Source of the DNA: Branchiostoma floridae
Lineage: Eukaryota; Chordata; Leptocardii; Amphioxiformes; Branchiostomatidae
DNA length: 64,000 bases
NCBI RefSeq assembly: GCF_000003815.2
Contig: NC_049996.1
Coordinates: 14,421,786 to 14,485,785 of the forward strand
Direction of reading: 5' to 3'
Made by a program: the position numbers and the translations under genes. A model generated the notes under the pieces. That model had not been told where the DNA came from. It saw nothing but the letters and a program-made list of their open reading frames with translations, and ran no database searches. Positions 23,006-34,700 of the stretch are shown here, in pieces; within the stretch, counting starts at the first letter, position 1; every line of letters starts with the position of its first letter.

Positions 23006-23416
23006 GTGGGACCGCGTGGCACGATCGGGAGCGCGTTGGTCTCAGGCCCGAGAGGTCCCGGGTTCAAATCCGCTTGCCGTGTCACCGATCTTGTGCCCTT
23101 GGGAAAGGCACTTTACACGACTTTCCTCACCTAACTCAGGTGTAAATGAGTACATAGCTGCGGCTAGTGGCAGTGACAAGCCTTTGTTGTGGTGACAGGC
23201 CATAGGGGCATGTTCGGGCATGACGCACCCGCCATGATACACGAGTCAGGGGTAGGAGGAACCCCTTGCATCCTTGGTCGGAAGTCCTCCTAGGAGATGG
23301 AACCTCCGAACAAAAAAGCCAACGGTATGGTGGCTTTGAAAAGGCGTCTTTGGCACCTGTTTCGCCATACCCTCCATATGTATATGGAGAATCTCAATTA
23401 AAAAAAAAAAAAAAAA
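23006..23416 (+). mobile_element. tRNA-derived SINE, second copy with a different tail
   Basis: The first 300 bp match the SINE at 10798 almost base for base, including the B-box. After about 23307 the 3' end is unrelated and finishes in a run of about 17 A at 23400-23416. No clear target duplication longer than about 5 bp is visible. Confidence 0.85.
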
Positions 23417-23617
23417 GTTGGTGAATGGACAACTGTATTATACAATGTTTTTTAAATGATGCTTCTTTGCCGCACAAGCAGAATGTGTCGTCCACCTGTA
23501 ACTACCTATTCTTTGTAAAAAAAAAGCTTGCCATACATTACATCTACGTAAATGACATATCAAGTTCTCTTCGAGTTTAATACAGGAAGGAGTCATGGAT
23601 TACAAGAACGCCAAACG

Positions 23618-23776
23618 CGTTTTAGATCGACAGTCGGTTATATTGTGCTGCACACGACTGTGTGGGTAATCAGGCATAGTAAACCACGAACCTTTGACCT
23701 TTCCCAAATGATCTTTGTGTCCTGATTATCTAGATGAGTTGATGCAGCACAGTATAACCGATTGTCGATCTAAAAC
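23618..23776. mobile_element. Palindromic element family P, copy 2
   Basis: Same ends and inner motifs as copy 1, including the shared core GAACCTTTGACCTTTCCCA. Arms GTTTTAGATCGACAGTCGG and its near-complement are well preserved. Confidence 0.8.
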
Positions 23777-24049
23777 CTGTAATCAATAAATCACACAATT
23801 TTATAACTGAAAGAGAGCTTGGTGCAATTTCGTGGGTTTTTTTGTTTATTACTATCACACAACGTGGTATTATAGATAAAATTTGCCATCAGCAGCGCTA
23901 CCCTGAGGTTTTACAGTTTGCAAATGTTTGCAGTACTCCATTCGGTCACAGGGTGTCCTTTTTTTTTTAACCTTGCCGACTGCCCGAGGGTCAGGCTACT
24001 TTGCTTCGTACCGACGGCCGGGGGGCTTGAGTTTGCGCCACAGCAAAAC

Positions 24050-24316
24050 TGTTTATTTATTTATTATTTTTTTTGCTTTTCGACAGACGGGGACAATGTG
24101 GCACTGTACTCAAGTTTTTTGGTAACTTATATTAACAGTGCCACATATACACGGTACAGACAGAAGGTACCCATTTTTACACCTGGTTGAAGTGAGGAAG
24201 ATCGTTTAAAGTGCCTTTCCCAAGGGCACAACGTCGGGGCGGGGCAAGGCGGGGATCGAACTCAGAACCTCTAGGTTCCGAGCCGAACGCTCTACCAGTT
24301 ACCCCACGCCCGACGC
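24050..24316 (-). mobile_element. Second SINE family, minus strand
   Basis: Read on the minus strand, it starts with a tRNA-like head (A-box-like TGGTAGAGCG, B-box GAGTTCGATCCC). It continues through TGCCCTTGGGAAAGGCACTT and GGTGTAAAAATGGGTACC and ends in an A/T-rich tail (TTATTTATTT on the plus strand). The middle is shared with the other SINE family, but the head differs. Confidence 0.8.
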
Positions 24317-24323
24317 CACAATA

Positions 24324-27017
24324 AGCCTATTTGCATTTACCAGTACGCATGCGCGGAATTTCCTTAGCAACGAAAAAAGTGAGATAAACAAGTCGCGTTC
24401 GACAGGGCAGCGTGTGTCCAGGTTCAATGTTCAAGTGTCGAGATTTTTAGCCTCTACACGGCGTTAACGGCAGCTACCCGCCTGGATCTGATGTTCCAAC
24501 GATGTCCTAAACCTTGTGTACCTGAAACACCGTGTTCAGTTTCGCTTCAGAGGAATTTACGGTACGTTTTTTGACGGTATCCAAGCAAGTGTTCCCACAG
24601 TTAGTGATAACGCATGCATCCCTCCCCCATGCACGATGCCATCTATCTTTGCCGCTTACTTCTAGAATTTTTGTCCATTCTCACTACAGCCAGGTTTTTG
24701 TCTGTAAAGGTTACCAGTGTGACATAATTAGGAAATTTTAACCTACGTATGTTATAAACCGTAAAAATGTTAGCTAAAATGCACGACCTTGTGTCTTCAC
24801 AATAATGAAAGCCGATATGGTCACTGTCTCGTGATCTCTCGTGTCTGGACATGACCCCGCTTGCACTGACTGAGGAGCTTTCGTACTGTGACCAACACTT
24901 CGATTAGAAAGATAAAAAAATGTTAAGAACCAACAGCGAGTACACTAATAATCGCAGTAAATGGCTTGGATGTCCGTATTAGTATTAAACTGGTGCTTTA
25001 GGTTGAAAAATTGTGCTAATAAATGTGCAAGCAAGGTCGCTGCAAGTTATGCAAACGTGACGGTGGGGAGGGGTGCATGTAGAATGTGCATTGAAGTGTA
25101 TTACGCTTTAAAGCTGTATTTTTTGTTTAAGTGTTGATATTTGCTTTAATGTTTCTTCCTTTTTTTTAAGGTGCCGGAGTTCAACATGAGGCTGTGTGCA
25201 GTGGTCGGCTGCGGTAATGGAACATATCAACCAAGGCGGTTTCAACCTTCTTGTATCAACTTTAAAAAAAGGAAGTCAGGGACATGTCCAAATAAAAACA
25301 TGGAACAAAAAAAGGATTTTGATGATGCAACTGTCCCCAACCTTTCCAGCTATGCATTTCCCACTGACAAGAAAGACCCATGGTCGGACAAAACTGTTCT
25401 TGCTCACAGATTGCCAACACTTGGGTTCGCTTCCTGTCTGTGACACTACAACCACTGATAGTATGGCCAAGTAGAGCTGCAATTTCCAAGACCTTGCCAC
25501 CACAGTTCAAGAAACAATGTAGTAGAATAAGATGCATAATTGATTGTACAGAAATATTTATTGAGAGACCTAGATCTTTAGACTTACAAGCCTCCACATG
25601 GTATGACTATAAATACACAATACTTTAAAGCCGTTTGTAGGGATCACACCAAATGGGCACATCTCCTTTCTTTCAAAGACCTATGGCGGAAGAGCCTCTG
25701 ATGTGTTCATTACCTGGGACTGTGGCTTTTTAGATTTGGTTGATCCAAATGACGTTATAAAAATAATGGCAGATAGGGGATTTCCAAACCAGGAGGACCT
25801 GATGCTGCTGAATGCAACACTAGAAATACCACCAGCAGCATAGGGGAGGCGACACATGACAAGAGACAAAGTAAAGAAAACAAAAACTGTTGCAAACTTG
25901 AGGATCCGCGTAGAGCGTGCTAACAATCGACTGAAGGACTTCAAAATCCTGGAGGGTACATTTCCCATAACACTCATGTCAGCATTAGATGACATTATCA
26001 AGGTCTGTGCTGCATTGGTTCGGAACCTGCAGCCAGACTTGGTCAAATAAACAGTTGGCATACAAGCCATTCAAGTTGGCAGAGATAAACTGTATTGAAT
26101 TGCTGGCAGCTGAGTGCCAGTGACTTTTTTAATGATCCTTTACTGATTATGTTGTGATAGCAGGAAACTGTGACCGATGATAATAATGACAATGTAATGA
26201 AGATGTAATAGATAAAAGTGGATCCTTTCTGTAACATGTCCTCAAATGTATTCTCAAACATTTTTCATACATTAAGTTGTGAGTTCTTTACATTTATGCT
26301 GCCATACTGGTGGTGATGTAGGAACATATTTTTTGGAATAAAATCAACGGGATCTTACTTTTGCCTTTGTTCATGAAGTGGCTTGTGTAATGGGAAATGA
26401 TTTATCGAACAGACAAACTAACAAACTAGCTGTAGGAGCTCACAATAATTATGTTTTCCCGATATGGATAAAATTGCTCTTGCTGGTGTCTTCTTTTCAT
26501 TTCTTTTTCTACTGTCAGGAACCAATCAGAGCTTGTAACTGCCATGAACCAATCAATTTTAGAACTGCATTAGCAAATTAGCAGTATAACTATGAAGAAC
26601 CGTCCTGTGTCTTAGCTCTTCATGTGTATAAACTTCCGCCTCCTCATCCATTACGGCCGGAACGAAAATGAAGAAAAAAAACTCCACTTACTTCATATAC
26701 TGTCAGTAAAACACAAGGTCAAGGGACTAGGTAGGTAGGTAGGTAAAACACAAACACACGTCTTACACCAGACTTCAAAAACTTAAAATTATCTTTATTC
26801 TTAACTGACAGTTCTAGAATCTTCTTTAGAACAGGTGTACGTTCGTACCTGTCAGGTGGGAACACCTGCGGCGCCGCACGGCGCGGCGCGGAGCGCCATC
26901 TCCTTAAACAAACGCTGACACTACACACGCGTGACGCAACACTGGGTTGGCAAGTTATCTCCCAAAATGGCGGATTTTACCCGTCATGCATTTCGCGCCG
27001 GTAATTGCGAATAGGCT
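24324..27017 (+). mobile_element. Decayed DDE DNA transposon with terminal inverted repeats
   Basis: The ends AGCCTATTTGCATTTACC and, inverted at the right, AGCCTATTCGCAATTACC form a terminal repeat of at least 18 bp with two mismatches. A TA dinucleotide abuts each end, consistent with a 2-bp target duplication. The 2.7-kb interior carries a broken transposase gene related to the Harbinger/DDE_Tnp_4 group. An AATAAA lies near 26336, after the transposase remnant. Confidence 0.75.
25186..26050 (+). pseudogene. Broken Harbinger-like (DDE_Tnp_4) transposase
   Basis: The N-terminus (25186-25443) starts MRLCAVVGCGNGTYQ and ends with a FPTDKKDPW-like motif, resembling THAP-type zinc-finger starts seen in such transposases. 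The nuclease part is spread over other frames. A first catalytic Asp lies in IIDCTEIF (around 25540), a second in IMADRGF (around 25768), and a likely Glu in RVERANNRLK (around 25910). At least two frameshifts (near 25440 and 25620) and an in-frame TAG (near 25842) break it, so it is inactive. An acceptor-like TTTTTTTAAG just before the start suggests the original gene was spliced. Confidence 0.8.
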
Positions 27018-27203
27018 TATAGTTTACTTACGAGGTTATCATGCCTCAAGGCCACAACAACAACTATACAAACCAAATACATTATCATCAGGTCTATAAA
27101 GCCCTCTTTTACGTATCGATTGCAAGAACACTCCTTTCATATGGAGTTATGTCTCTTACAAACTCGGTCTTGTGAATCAACATTAAAAGCCATGTCAAAT
27201 GTC

Positions 27204-27375
27204 GCGTTTAGATCAACAGTCGGTTACATTGTGCCCCGAGCACTGCGCGGGTAATCAAACATTGTACGTCGCGAACTTTGACCTTTCGAGACTGCACGTC
27301 ATCATCATCATCATCATCACATTGTCCTGATTATTCAAATGTATTGATACAGTATAACCGACTATCGATCTAAGT
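27204..27375. mobile_element. Palindromic element family P, copy 3
   Basis: This is the most diverged copy. The ends GTTTAGATCAACAGTCGG and CCGACTATCGATCTAA remain. It has a (CAT)n/(ATC)n microsatellite at about 27300-27319 that the other copies lack. Confidence 0.75.
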
Positions 27376-27637
27376 CACAATGGACTATTATATATTCGAT
27401 CACTCCACCATCTGCGCCTAAAAGTTGACTTGTAAAAGATTTCGAAGCGTTTTTAGTTTATTACCGTGACAATGGTAATGACAACCCGAGAACCGTGGAT
27501 AGAGTATTGCAGCGTTTCAACGAGCTGCCAGGCGTCTCTTTTGGACCGTGCCAACTACAAACTCAAGCTCTTAAGTATTCAAATACAGAGCATTGGGCAA
27601 ATATTTACCGTAAATAAGCCTTTTCACGGAGATCATA

Positions 27638-27827
27638 ACGCATGTGGTGGCGACAGGAATTCTCATAATATGTCAAAGGGTATTAAGGCCCACAAAAAGT
27701 AAACAAATTCCGTCTGGATGTTGTTAATGATATGCAAATTGAAACAATGGTCGAGACAAGGACTATTAACTTTTTGTGGGCCTTACCCTTTGACATATTA
27801 CCTTGAATTCCTGTCGCCGCATAAGCG
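27638..27827. mobile_element. Foldback MITE with arms of about 65 bp
   Basis: Left and right arms are inverted copies with few differences. Both contain GGCGACAGGAATTC and AAGGCCCACAAAAAGT (or complements). The loop is about 60 bp. No coding capacity is seen. Confidence 0.8.
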
Positions 27828-28383
27828 TCCTGACTTTTGTTGTTGTTTATATCCGGGGTATTTCATCGCTCGTATGTAAAATGACAAGTAAGTTGTGGCA
27901 CATTCCAAGGACCACACAGCATCGCCCCCAGCGGTTGTTGGACAAAGTGCAACTTTTAACTCAAAGAAACAGTTAACGCATTTGTTCCCGAATTCTGTGC
28001 GTTTGCTCCATTATTTTTCAACGAGAAGGATATAAAACGGCCACGAGAGTCTCCAATAGAATATTAAGTACTACTTACCACCCGAAACGGATGTAGCGCA
28101 TCTTCCAAGGTCGAATCTTACCAGAGGCTTCTTCCCTTCCAAACACACTCGCCATTTTGCAAAGGCGTGGTTCACTACAGGTATCACCTGTTCAACATCA
28201 TTAGCTTAATTTGAATTTGTTAATTAGTTTGATCATCAGATAGGGTTTGATTGATTTCATCATAGTTGTCCCAAAGCATTACTCCATGCCTTTTCCTTGT
28301 TCTAATAAAACGAAATACAATCAACTTCATGAGATCACGTCTTTTGAGGTCATACTGATACAATCTTTCCATATTTGAAAAAA
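27828..28383. other. Intergenic, no feature seen
   Basis: No gene, RNA or repeat stands out. The minus-strand open frame at 28220-28453 has no recognisable motif. Confidence 0.4.
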
Positions 28384-28548
28384 TACAGTAGAAGCCATTT
28401 AATTGTACTTTCCATTTGCCAGCACATTTCGTGTAATTATCCGGGTGGTGCAATAATGCGAAGCAGCACCCCTACGGGACGTTGGGATTCCGTACAATTA
28501 ACAGAAGTGTGCAGTTGTCCGTTGTGCAATTAACTGACTTCTACTGTA
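28384..28548. mobile_element. MITE with TACAGTAGAAG ends
   Basis: A 165-bp element with about 25-bp imperfect terminal inverted repeats, TACAGTAGAAGCC...AATTGTAC and GTGCAATTAAC...CTTCTACTGTA. An inner CACCCCTACGGGACGTTGGG segment is GC-rich. No coding capacity is seen. Confidence 0.75.
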
Positions 28549-29640
28549 TGTCATGTGCGTTTCCCAGCACCCAACGATTGCCATGGTAAGGTCTGTTTGC
28601 TGGCGTCTCTTGTGTCTACCAGGGTGATGGGCGTGTCTTCCATGGTAACGACGGATCACATTGACAGAAAGAAGAACATATGTATGAAGAATCGTTAATT
28701 AAAGTACCACTTGTGTGGGTATGCAAAGGTAAACTGATTTGTTGTCAAACCTGTACAAGTGATCACCTCTACACAAGAACCAATGGCAATTGATATTAAC
28801 CTGGCAATTGATCATGATATATAAACCTATGCAATGACCATCTTTTTATTACATAAGGTCCAACTGCCTAAAGTGACTAAGTTTTTGTTGACTTGCTACC
28901 TTAGATTGTTCCCATTGACAAAATAATTAAGAGTCTTGTCTATAGTGACCACCTATCCACATAGACCGGCTTTCATTGAGGGCTTCTTGGGCAGTTTTGA
29001 CTGCTGTTAAAGTTGAAAAGTTAAACCCTTCCCGCGTCTGATGGCGCGTAGGGCGGCGCCCATCTCTGTTTCTTTAGCCCTGGGCCACACAACGCAATCA
29101 CTGCAGCAGGGGGCTAGTCCACTGGTAGTGGTGTGTGTTCAACTTCAATACTCTTCCCCACTAGGCCATTGTACCGGTTTTTGACTGCTGTACTTGATGG
29201 GAATACCTCTATGCTTATTACCCCTAGATGGTATAAGTTAGCGAAGTCCTACCAAGAAGCTTAAGAAGAAGAAGAAGACTTGTCACTGGATACTAAAGCT
29301 TAGTAATCACTATATTTTCGTTTTGTTTGGGGCATCTAGTGATATAGTTTCCTTCACATTGAAATCTCTGAAGTTAAAAAAAGTTGTTTTTTTTTCTTTC
29401 AATCATCCAGAGGCCGCCTTTGTACATGTGTGTGCGGTTCTATTGCTTGAAACCTTTCTCAATCGACTGTAAGTTCTGACGTACAGGTGTTCTTTGATCC
29501 AACAACTGAGGGCATTCCCTGTTTGATTGAACTGTGAGGGGGCTTGCAAAATACTTGGAAACATAAAAAGGCTGCTCTCAATTATATCAAGACGCTTTGA
29601 TACAGATTCTTCAAACCGAGTTTTTTTCTTGCAACCAGTC
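28549..29640. other. Spacer before the receptor cluster
   Basis: No gene is supported. The right end (from about 29430) matches the flanks upstream of genes B, C and D (CTTTGATCCAA-AACT...CATTCCCTGTT), so it marks the left edge of the repeated gene unit. Confidence 0.5.
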
Positions 29641-29649
29641 GCATAATTA

Positions 29650-30010
29650 TAAATTAGTCTGTAGCTTGTAGAAAAACAAAATTCCTTTCGTTGGACATAA
29701 TCACCATTTCTCACGCAAGGCAAATCATTTTTCATATTCATAGTTTCGTGGTATTCTATCACTTGTAGAAAACAAAATGTCATTCAAGCCCGTACCACGC
29801 CTCTCGTCGAGCATAATCACCAATACTTAAAAAGACAAACCGTTTTCCATATTCATGCAGTTTTTGTGGTATTGTATCACTTGTAGAAAACAAAATGCCA
29901 TTCAAAATACAAACCACGCCTCTGGCTGCAGCTGGGCATAATCACCATTACTTCAAAGTACAAACCATTTTCCATATTCATGCAGTTTTTCACGGTATTG
30001 TACATATCCA
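29650..30010 (+). repeat. Upstream tandem repeat of gene A, 3 units
   Basis: Three copies of a unit of about 115 bp carry GTAGAAAACAAAATG, ACCACGCC(T) and a CATAATCACCATT(A/T)CTT segment. The last ends about 40 bp before the start codon, so the array probably overlaps the promoter or 5' UTR. Genes B, C and D have 5, 3 and 7 units. Confidence 0.75.
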
Positions 30011-30047
30011 GACGTCGCATTGTAGCGCAGATGCCAGTACAGTACAG

Positions 30048-31652
30048 ATGTACGCGCAAGCACAGCCGGTTCGGGACCCGGGCAGGGGACCCGGCAGCCG
30101 CCCCAAAACCGTTGAGACACCGCCACCACCTCTTCCTGTCCGCCAGAGCGGTGCAACAGGGCGTGTCTACCATGGCAACGGCGCTTCTGGACAGCCGAAG
30201 GAAGGGCCAAGAACCTCTCCAAACATTTACGAATCAGCAGAAGCTGTGAAACCACAGAATGTTTCGGAGGGCGGCAGGCGTCATGTCAACATACCTGGTG
30301 GAATGGATACATCTACGGGTAAGCTCTAGCTAATGGACCGATCCTGTCGAACGCCATATCGAACAAATAGAACCCCCTATTCTATTTCGAACACCTCCGT
30401 CAAAAGCTGCCACAGCAGGACAGAAATGGCTATTTTTGACGGAGGTGTTCGAAACAGAACCATGATCGAACAGGGGGCGGGGTTTTGGGATCGGTCCATT
30501 TGTATAGCCGGCCGGTAGAAGCCCCTTCTGCGTAACACACAATGCCAGCTTCTATATCTATGGACAGGAATGGTTTGTAATAAGAAGTGTTTTGGAATAC
30601 GTGTGCGATACTACCATTATTGAAGGAATGCATGCTATCTTCCTGCACTTATCTATTTTCTTACAGGATATATGAATATGATTAACTTGAGGTGAGAATT
30701 ATGTTAAAGTCTAGTGATAGGAGTTATACTTAATACATCACAATGTTCACTTCTAGATATATTCATTTGTAATTGTACCGAATAGACTATGAATTGTTCT
30801 AGCCTTCACTAAAGCTTATAAATCCCTTCGGTCGATATTTCAAATCCCCCACCACATTCTTCACTGCGAAATCAACAAAGGCAGGTTCTACGTGCTCTAA
30901 ATTAATTTCTTTTATATTATTGGGCGAATTTTATATATCTTTCTCACCAAGGCCTTCTTTTGCAGTCTTTAGCTGTTATGTTGATATATGATATTTAGTC
31001 GTAATAACCAGCGTGAATTATGATTTGTTGACCAGACGACGCCTACAAGGTGGGCCGAAGCTGCCGCCGTGTTTTCTGTGATTTCCTCCGTCTCCACCTG
31101 TGTTGTCTGGCCGCCACCCTGACGGTAGTAGTGACCCTCGTCACTATGGGATGTCTGCTCATGGTCTCCGTCAATGCCAAGTTCGACAAGCATGAACAGG
31201 TCAGGACTTCGTGTATACTAGTACCTACTTACTTACTGCCCTTTGTCCTTCTGACATGTAGGACAGCAACAAAAGATCCTCAGCTCTTCGAGTCTTAGGA
31301 TACTATTTCAAGTATGGTTGAAAAACTCCGGTTCTTTCGAAACTGTTCGTCTTCTTCGGTCGGTCTTGCTTCCTCTTTCCTTCTGGCGTGTAGTGTAGCG
31401 TAGTGCTTGTCAGTGCTCACGCAAATCCTTTAGAACAAGCTGTTTGGGGACACAAACCTTCACAAATACTTCCTTTCACAAAATCTACCTGACACCAAAA
31501 TATAAAGATCACAGCATGTTCAAAAGATACAAAAAATGGAAGGTCCACTGCAGTATTAAGGACATACACCAGTGGTTCAAAAAGTGACTCCTACTCACAC
31601 ACCAAATATCATTACAATCCATCATTACAAAACATACAGACAAACACACACA

Positions 31653-31704
<52 letters not shown>

Positions 31705-34700
31705 TTGTTTGACAATGGATATGGTACACAATATCATAATCATTTAGATATACCAGAACAGTTCTGGTACCTCACCTTTGCCCTTACAATTTACTGTATG
31801 CCCTGTCGACAATAACACGTTGTTTTTCTGCAAGTAGCAGACTAATTTGAATGGAGTTATTAATCTAAACATGAAAGCGTACACATGATAGGATGATATT
31901 TAGAATGGCGTTTGAGAAACTCTTGCCTTAATTGCATTTTTTAACGTGTTTAACTTGTTAATGTTTTTTTTAGTTATTAATCAAAATATGAAAGGGTACA
32001 TATTAAAGGCTGATATTTGAAAATGCGCAGAGAAACCCTTTTATTAATGCATTTTTGTTATGTGTTTACCGCCTCTTCGTCTCATTTGTTTCTTTTCATT
32101 ATATGAAGAATAATATGAAGTGCCTTTCTCATCTCCATCTCCTTAGGAAATCTGGCACCTGTCTACCAGGGTTGACGTTCTGACACGCAATCTGGACAAT
32201 GAACGGAACCGAACTGCACTTATGGAACAGCGACTTATGGGAAAACGCAAGATGGCAGGTAAGCGACATGTTAGCGTGGATTTTTGTTGAAGTTAAAGAG
32301 GTAAGGTGATGGCGACTTACATTGGGTTTGAAGGATTGTTGGTCCATACAACAATGATCTTGCGTCTTGTGTTTTTCATCAACTGAATCGTTGATGAATT
32401 TTACATTTATTCATTTTGTCCATAGGTTCTAGCTTCTCGTACTTTGATACGGATGCAAATTTGTTTGTCTTTTACATTCTCTAGATGCTCATTTTGGCCT
32501 CGACCGAAAGATTGCACCCCCTGGACCCCCTGGACCACCCGGAGCACGCGGACCAACTGGACACCGAGGATCCCCTGGACAACCCGGGTCACCTGGACGA
32601 TCCGGACGCCGTGGAAAACCTGGACAACGTGGACCTCCTGGCCCTTTCGGACCCCCTGGACTCCCTGGACCTCTCGGACCCCCTGAACCACCTGTAGCTC
32701 TCGGGCCACCTGGAACACTCGGACTCCCTGGACCTCTCTGGCCCCGTGGACAACCCGGACCTCTCGGACCCCCTGGACAACCCGGACCTCTCGGTCCCCC
32801 TGGACAACCCGGACCTCTCGGTCCCCCTGGACAACCCGGACCTCTCGGTCCCCTGGACAACCCGGACCTCTCGGACCCCCTGGACAACCCGGACCTCTCG
32901 GGCCACCTGGAACACTCGGACTCCCTGGACCTCTCTGGCCCCGTGGACAACCCGGACGTCTCGGACCCCCTGGAAAACCCGGACCTCTCGGACCCCCTGG
33001 ACAACCCGGACCTCTCGGTCCCCCTGGACAACCTGGACCTCTCGGACCCCCTGGACAACCCGGACAACCCGGACCCCCTGGACAACCCGGACGTATCGGA
33101 CCCCCTGGACATATCGGACCTCCTGGACAACCAGGACCCCGTGGACCACCCGGGAATATCGGGCCCATTGGACGACAGGTCTCCATTAGGCATACTGGAC
33201 AACCTGGACCCCCTGGACAACCAGGACCACATGGCCAATCGTGACCTCTTGGACCCCCTGGACAACCCAGGCATTCCGGACCCCCTGGACAACCCGGGCC
33301 ACGTGGACCCCCTGGACCCCATGGACAACCTGGAGCCTCTGGACTGGCCTCCCGGACAACCTGGAGCTCATGGACAACCCGGACCACGTAGACAGCTCGG
33401 ACCCTCTGGACAACCCGGACCCCCCGGACCTCTCGGGTCCACTGGACACTTTGGACAACCCGGACATTTCGGAGGTCCAGGGCCCAGTGGACAGCATGGA
33501 ACTCTGGATCTCACTGGGCAAAAGGAGTCCATTAGAAAACCAGGCCTTCCCAGCTCACAAGGACAACCCCGCCCTTCCAAACACCGTGGACAACCTGGAA
33601 ACATTGGGCAACCCGAAACTATCGGGCCCAATGGACGACAGGTTCCCAATAGACAAACCGAGCTTCCCGGACCCACTGGACAACTCGGACTCCCGGAGGA
33701 AATCGGTCTTCCCGGACCCCGCGGAGAACCTGGATCACATGGCCAATCCGGGATCCCTGAACTTTTAGGACCCCCTGGACAACCCAAGCTCCGTGGACAA
33801 CCCAGGAAAATTTGGCAACCTGAAACTCTCGGGTTGAATGGAAGACAGTTGCCCAATAGAAAAATTGACCTTCCCGCACCCCCTGGACATTTCGGACCTT
33901 CTGGTCAACCGAAACCCCGTGGAGAACCCGGAAACGCTGGGCAACCTGGAACTGTCGGATTCAATGGAAGACCCATTGGACAAACCAGACCCTCCGGACA
34001 TTCTGAACCTTCGACCCAACAGCGCAAACTGGCCAGCGGAAACCTTCAGTACACCAGCCTAGGTTGCTGGAAGGAGAAAGTCTACAACCGCGCCATTCCG
34101 ACACTTGAGGGGACAGATCCACGTCTTACTGACCGCTTTAATTCCCGTGAAAACGCCATCGAAACGTGTTACCAGGCAGCACTATCCCGTAGTTTTACCA
34201 TGTTTGCTCTACGGAATGGCGGAGAGTGTTTGGGGTCTGCAGATGGACACAACACTTACAAAATGTACGGGCGTTCCTCAGCCTGTCATGTGGATGGCGA
34301 AGGCGGGCCTTGGGCAAATGAGGTCTACGAAATTACAGGTGAGGCTCTGATAAATATTGTATACAACAACCCGCAAATCTGATTTTGTTTGATATACAAT
34401 TCCATATCAAATTACATGCGGGAATATCTACGCTCTCTCCAAGCCATGTTTTTTTCTATTTCAGCTGCCCGGAGCTACGGTTGCCGAGTCGGATACACAC
34501 TCCTCGCTGCCACGACCTGCGTTCGGCTCGATGTCCAAGAAATGCCCTACGACAACGCCAAGATGGTCTGCAAGAAGGAAGGGGCGACACTAGCCATGCC
34601 GAAAACAAAAGAAATGGACGTCGCTTTGAGAAACCTGGTCCGCGATGAAGGCCAAAACGAAATGTATTGGATCGGTATGAGGAACAAGATCGGTATGAGG

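Noticed and set aside
24230-24316. tRNA gene on the minus strand
   Set aside because: Again a SINE head. The cloverleaf is not complete and SINE body sequence follows.
25262-26070. Minus-strand frames over the transposase remnant
   Set aside because: Antisense shadows; the recognisable DDE motifs are on the plus strand.
29403-29783. 126-codon minus-strand frame upstream of gene A
   Set aside because: It lies in the repeated upstream flank and is not kept open in the homologous flanks of B, C and D.
29895-30047. Upstream in-frame ATG of gene A exon 1 at 29895
   Set aside because: It lies in the upstream tandem repeat and is not conserved as a start in B, C or D. The ATG at 30048 is.
32407-33879. 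Long open frames on both strands across the gene A stalk (up to 326 codons on the minus strand)
   Set aside because: They are shadows of the repetitive collagen-coding DNA, which lacks stops in several frames. They have no splice or domain support.
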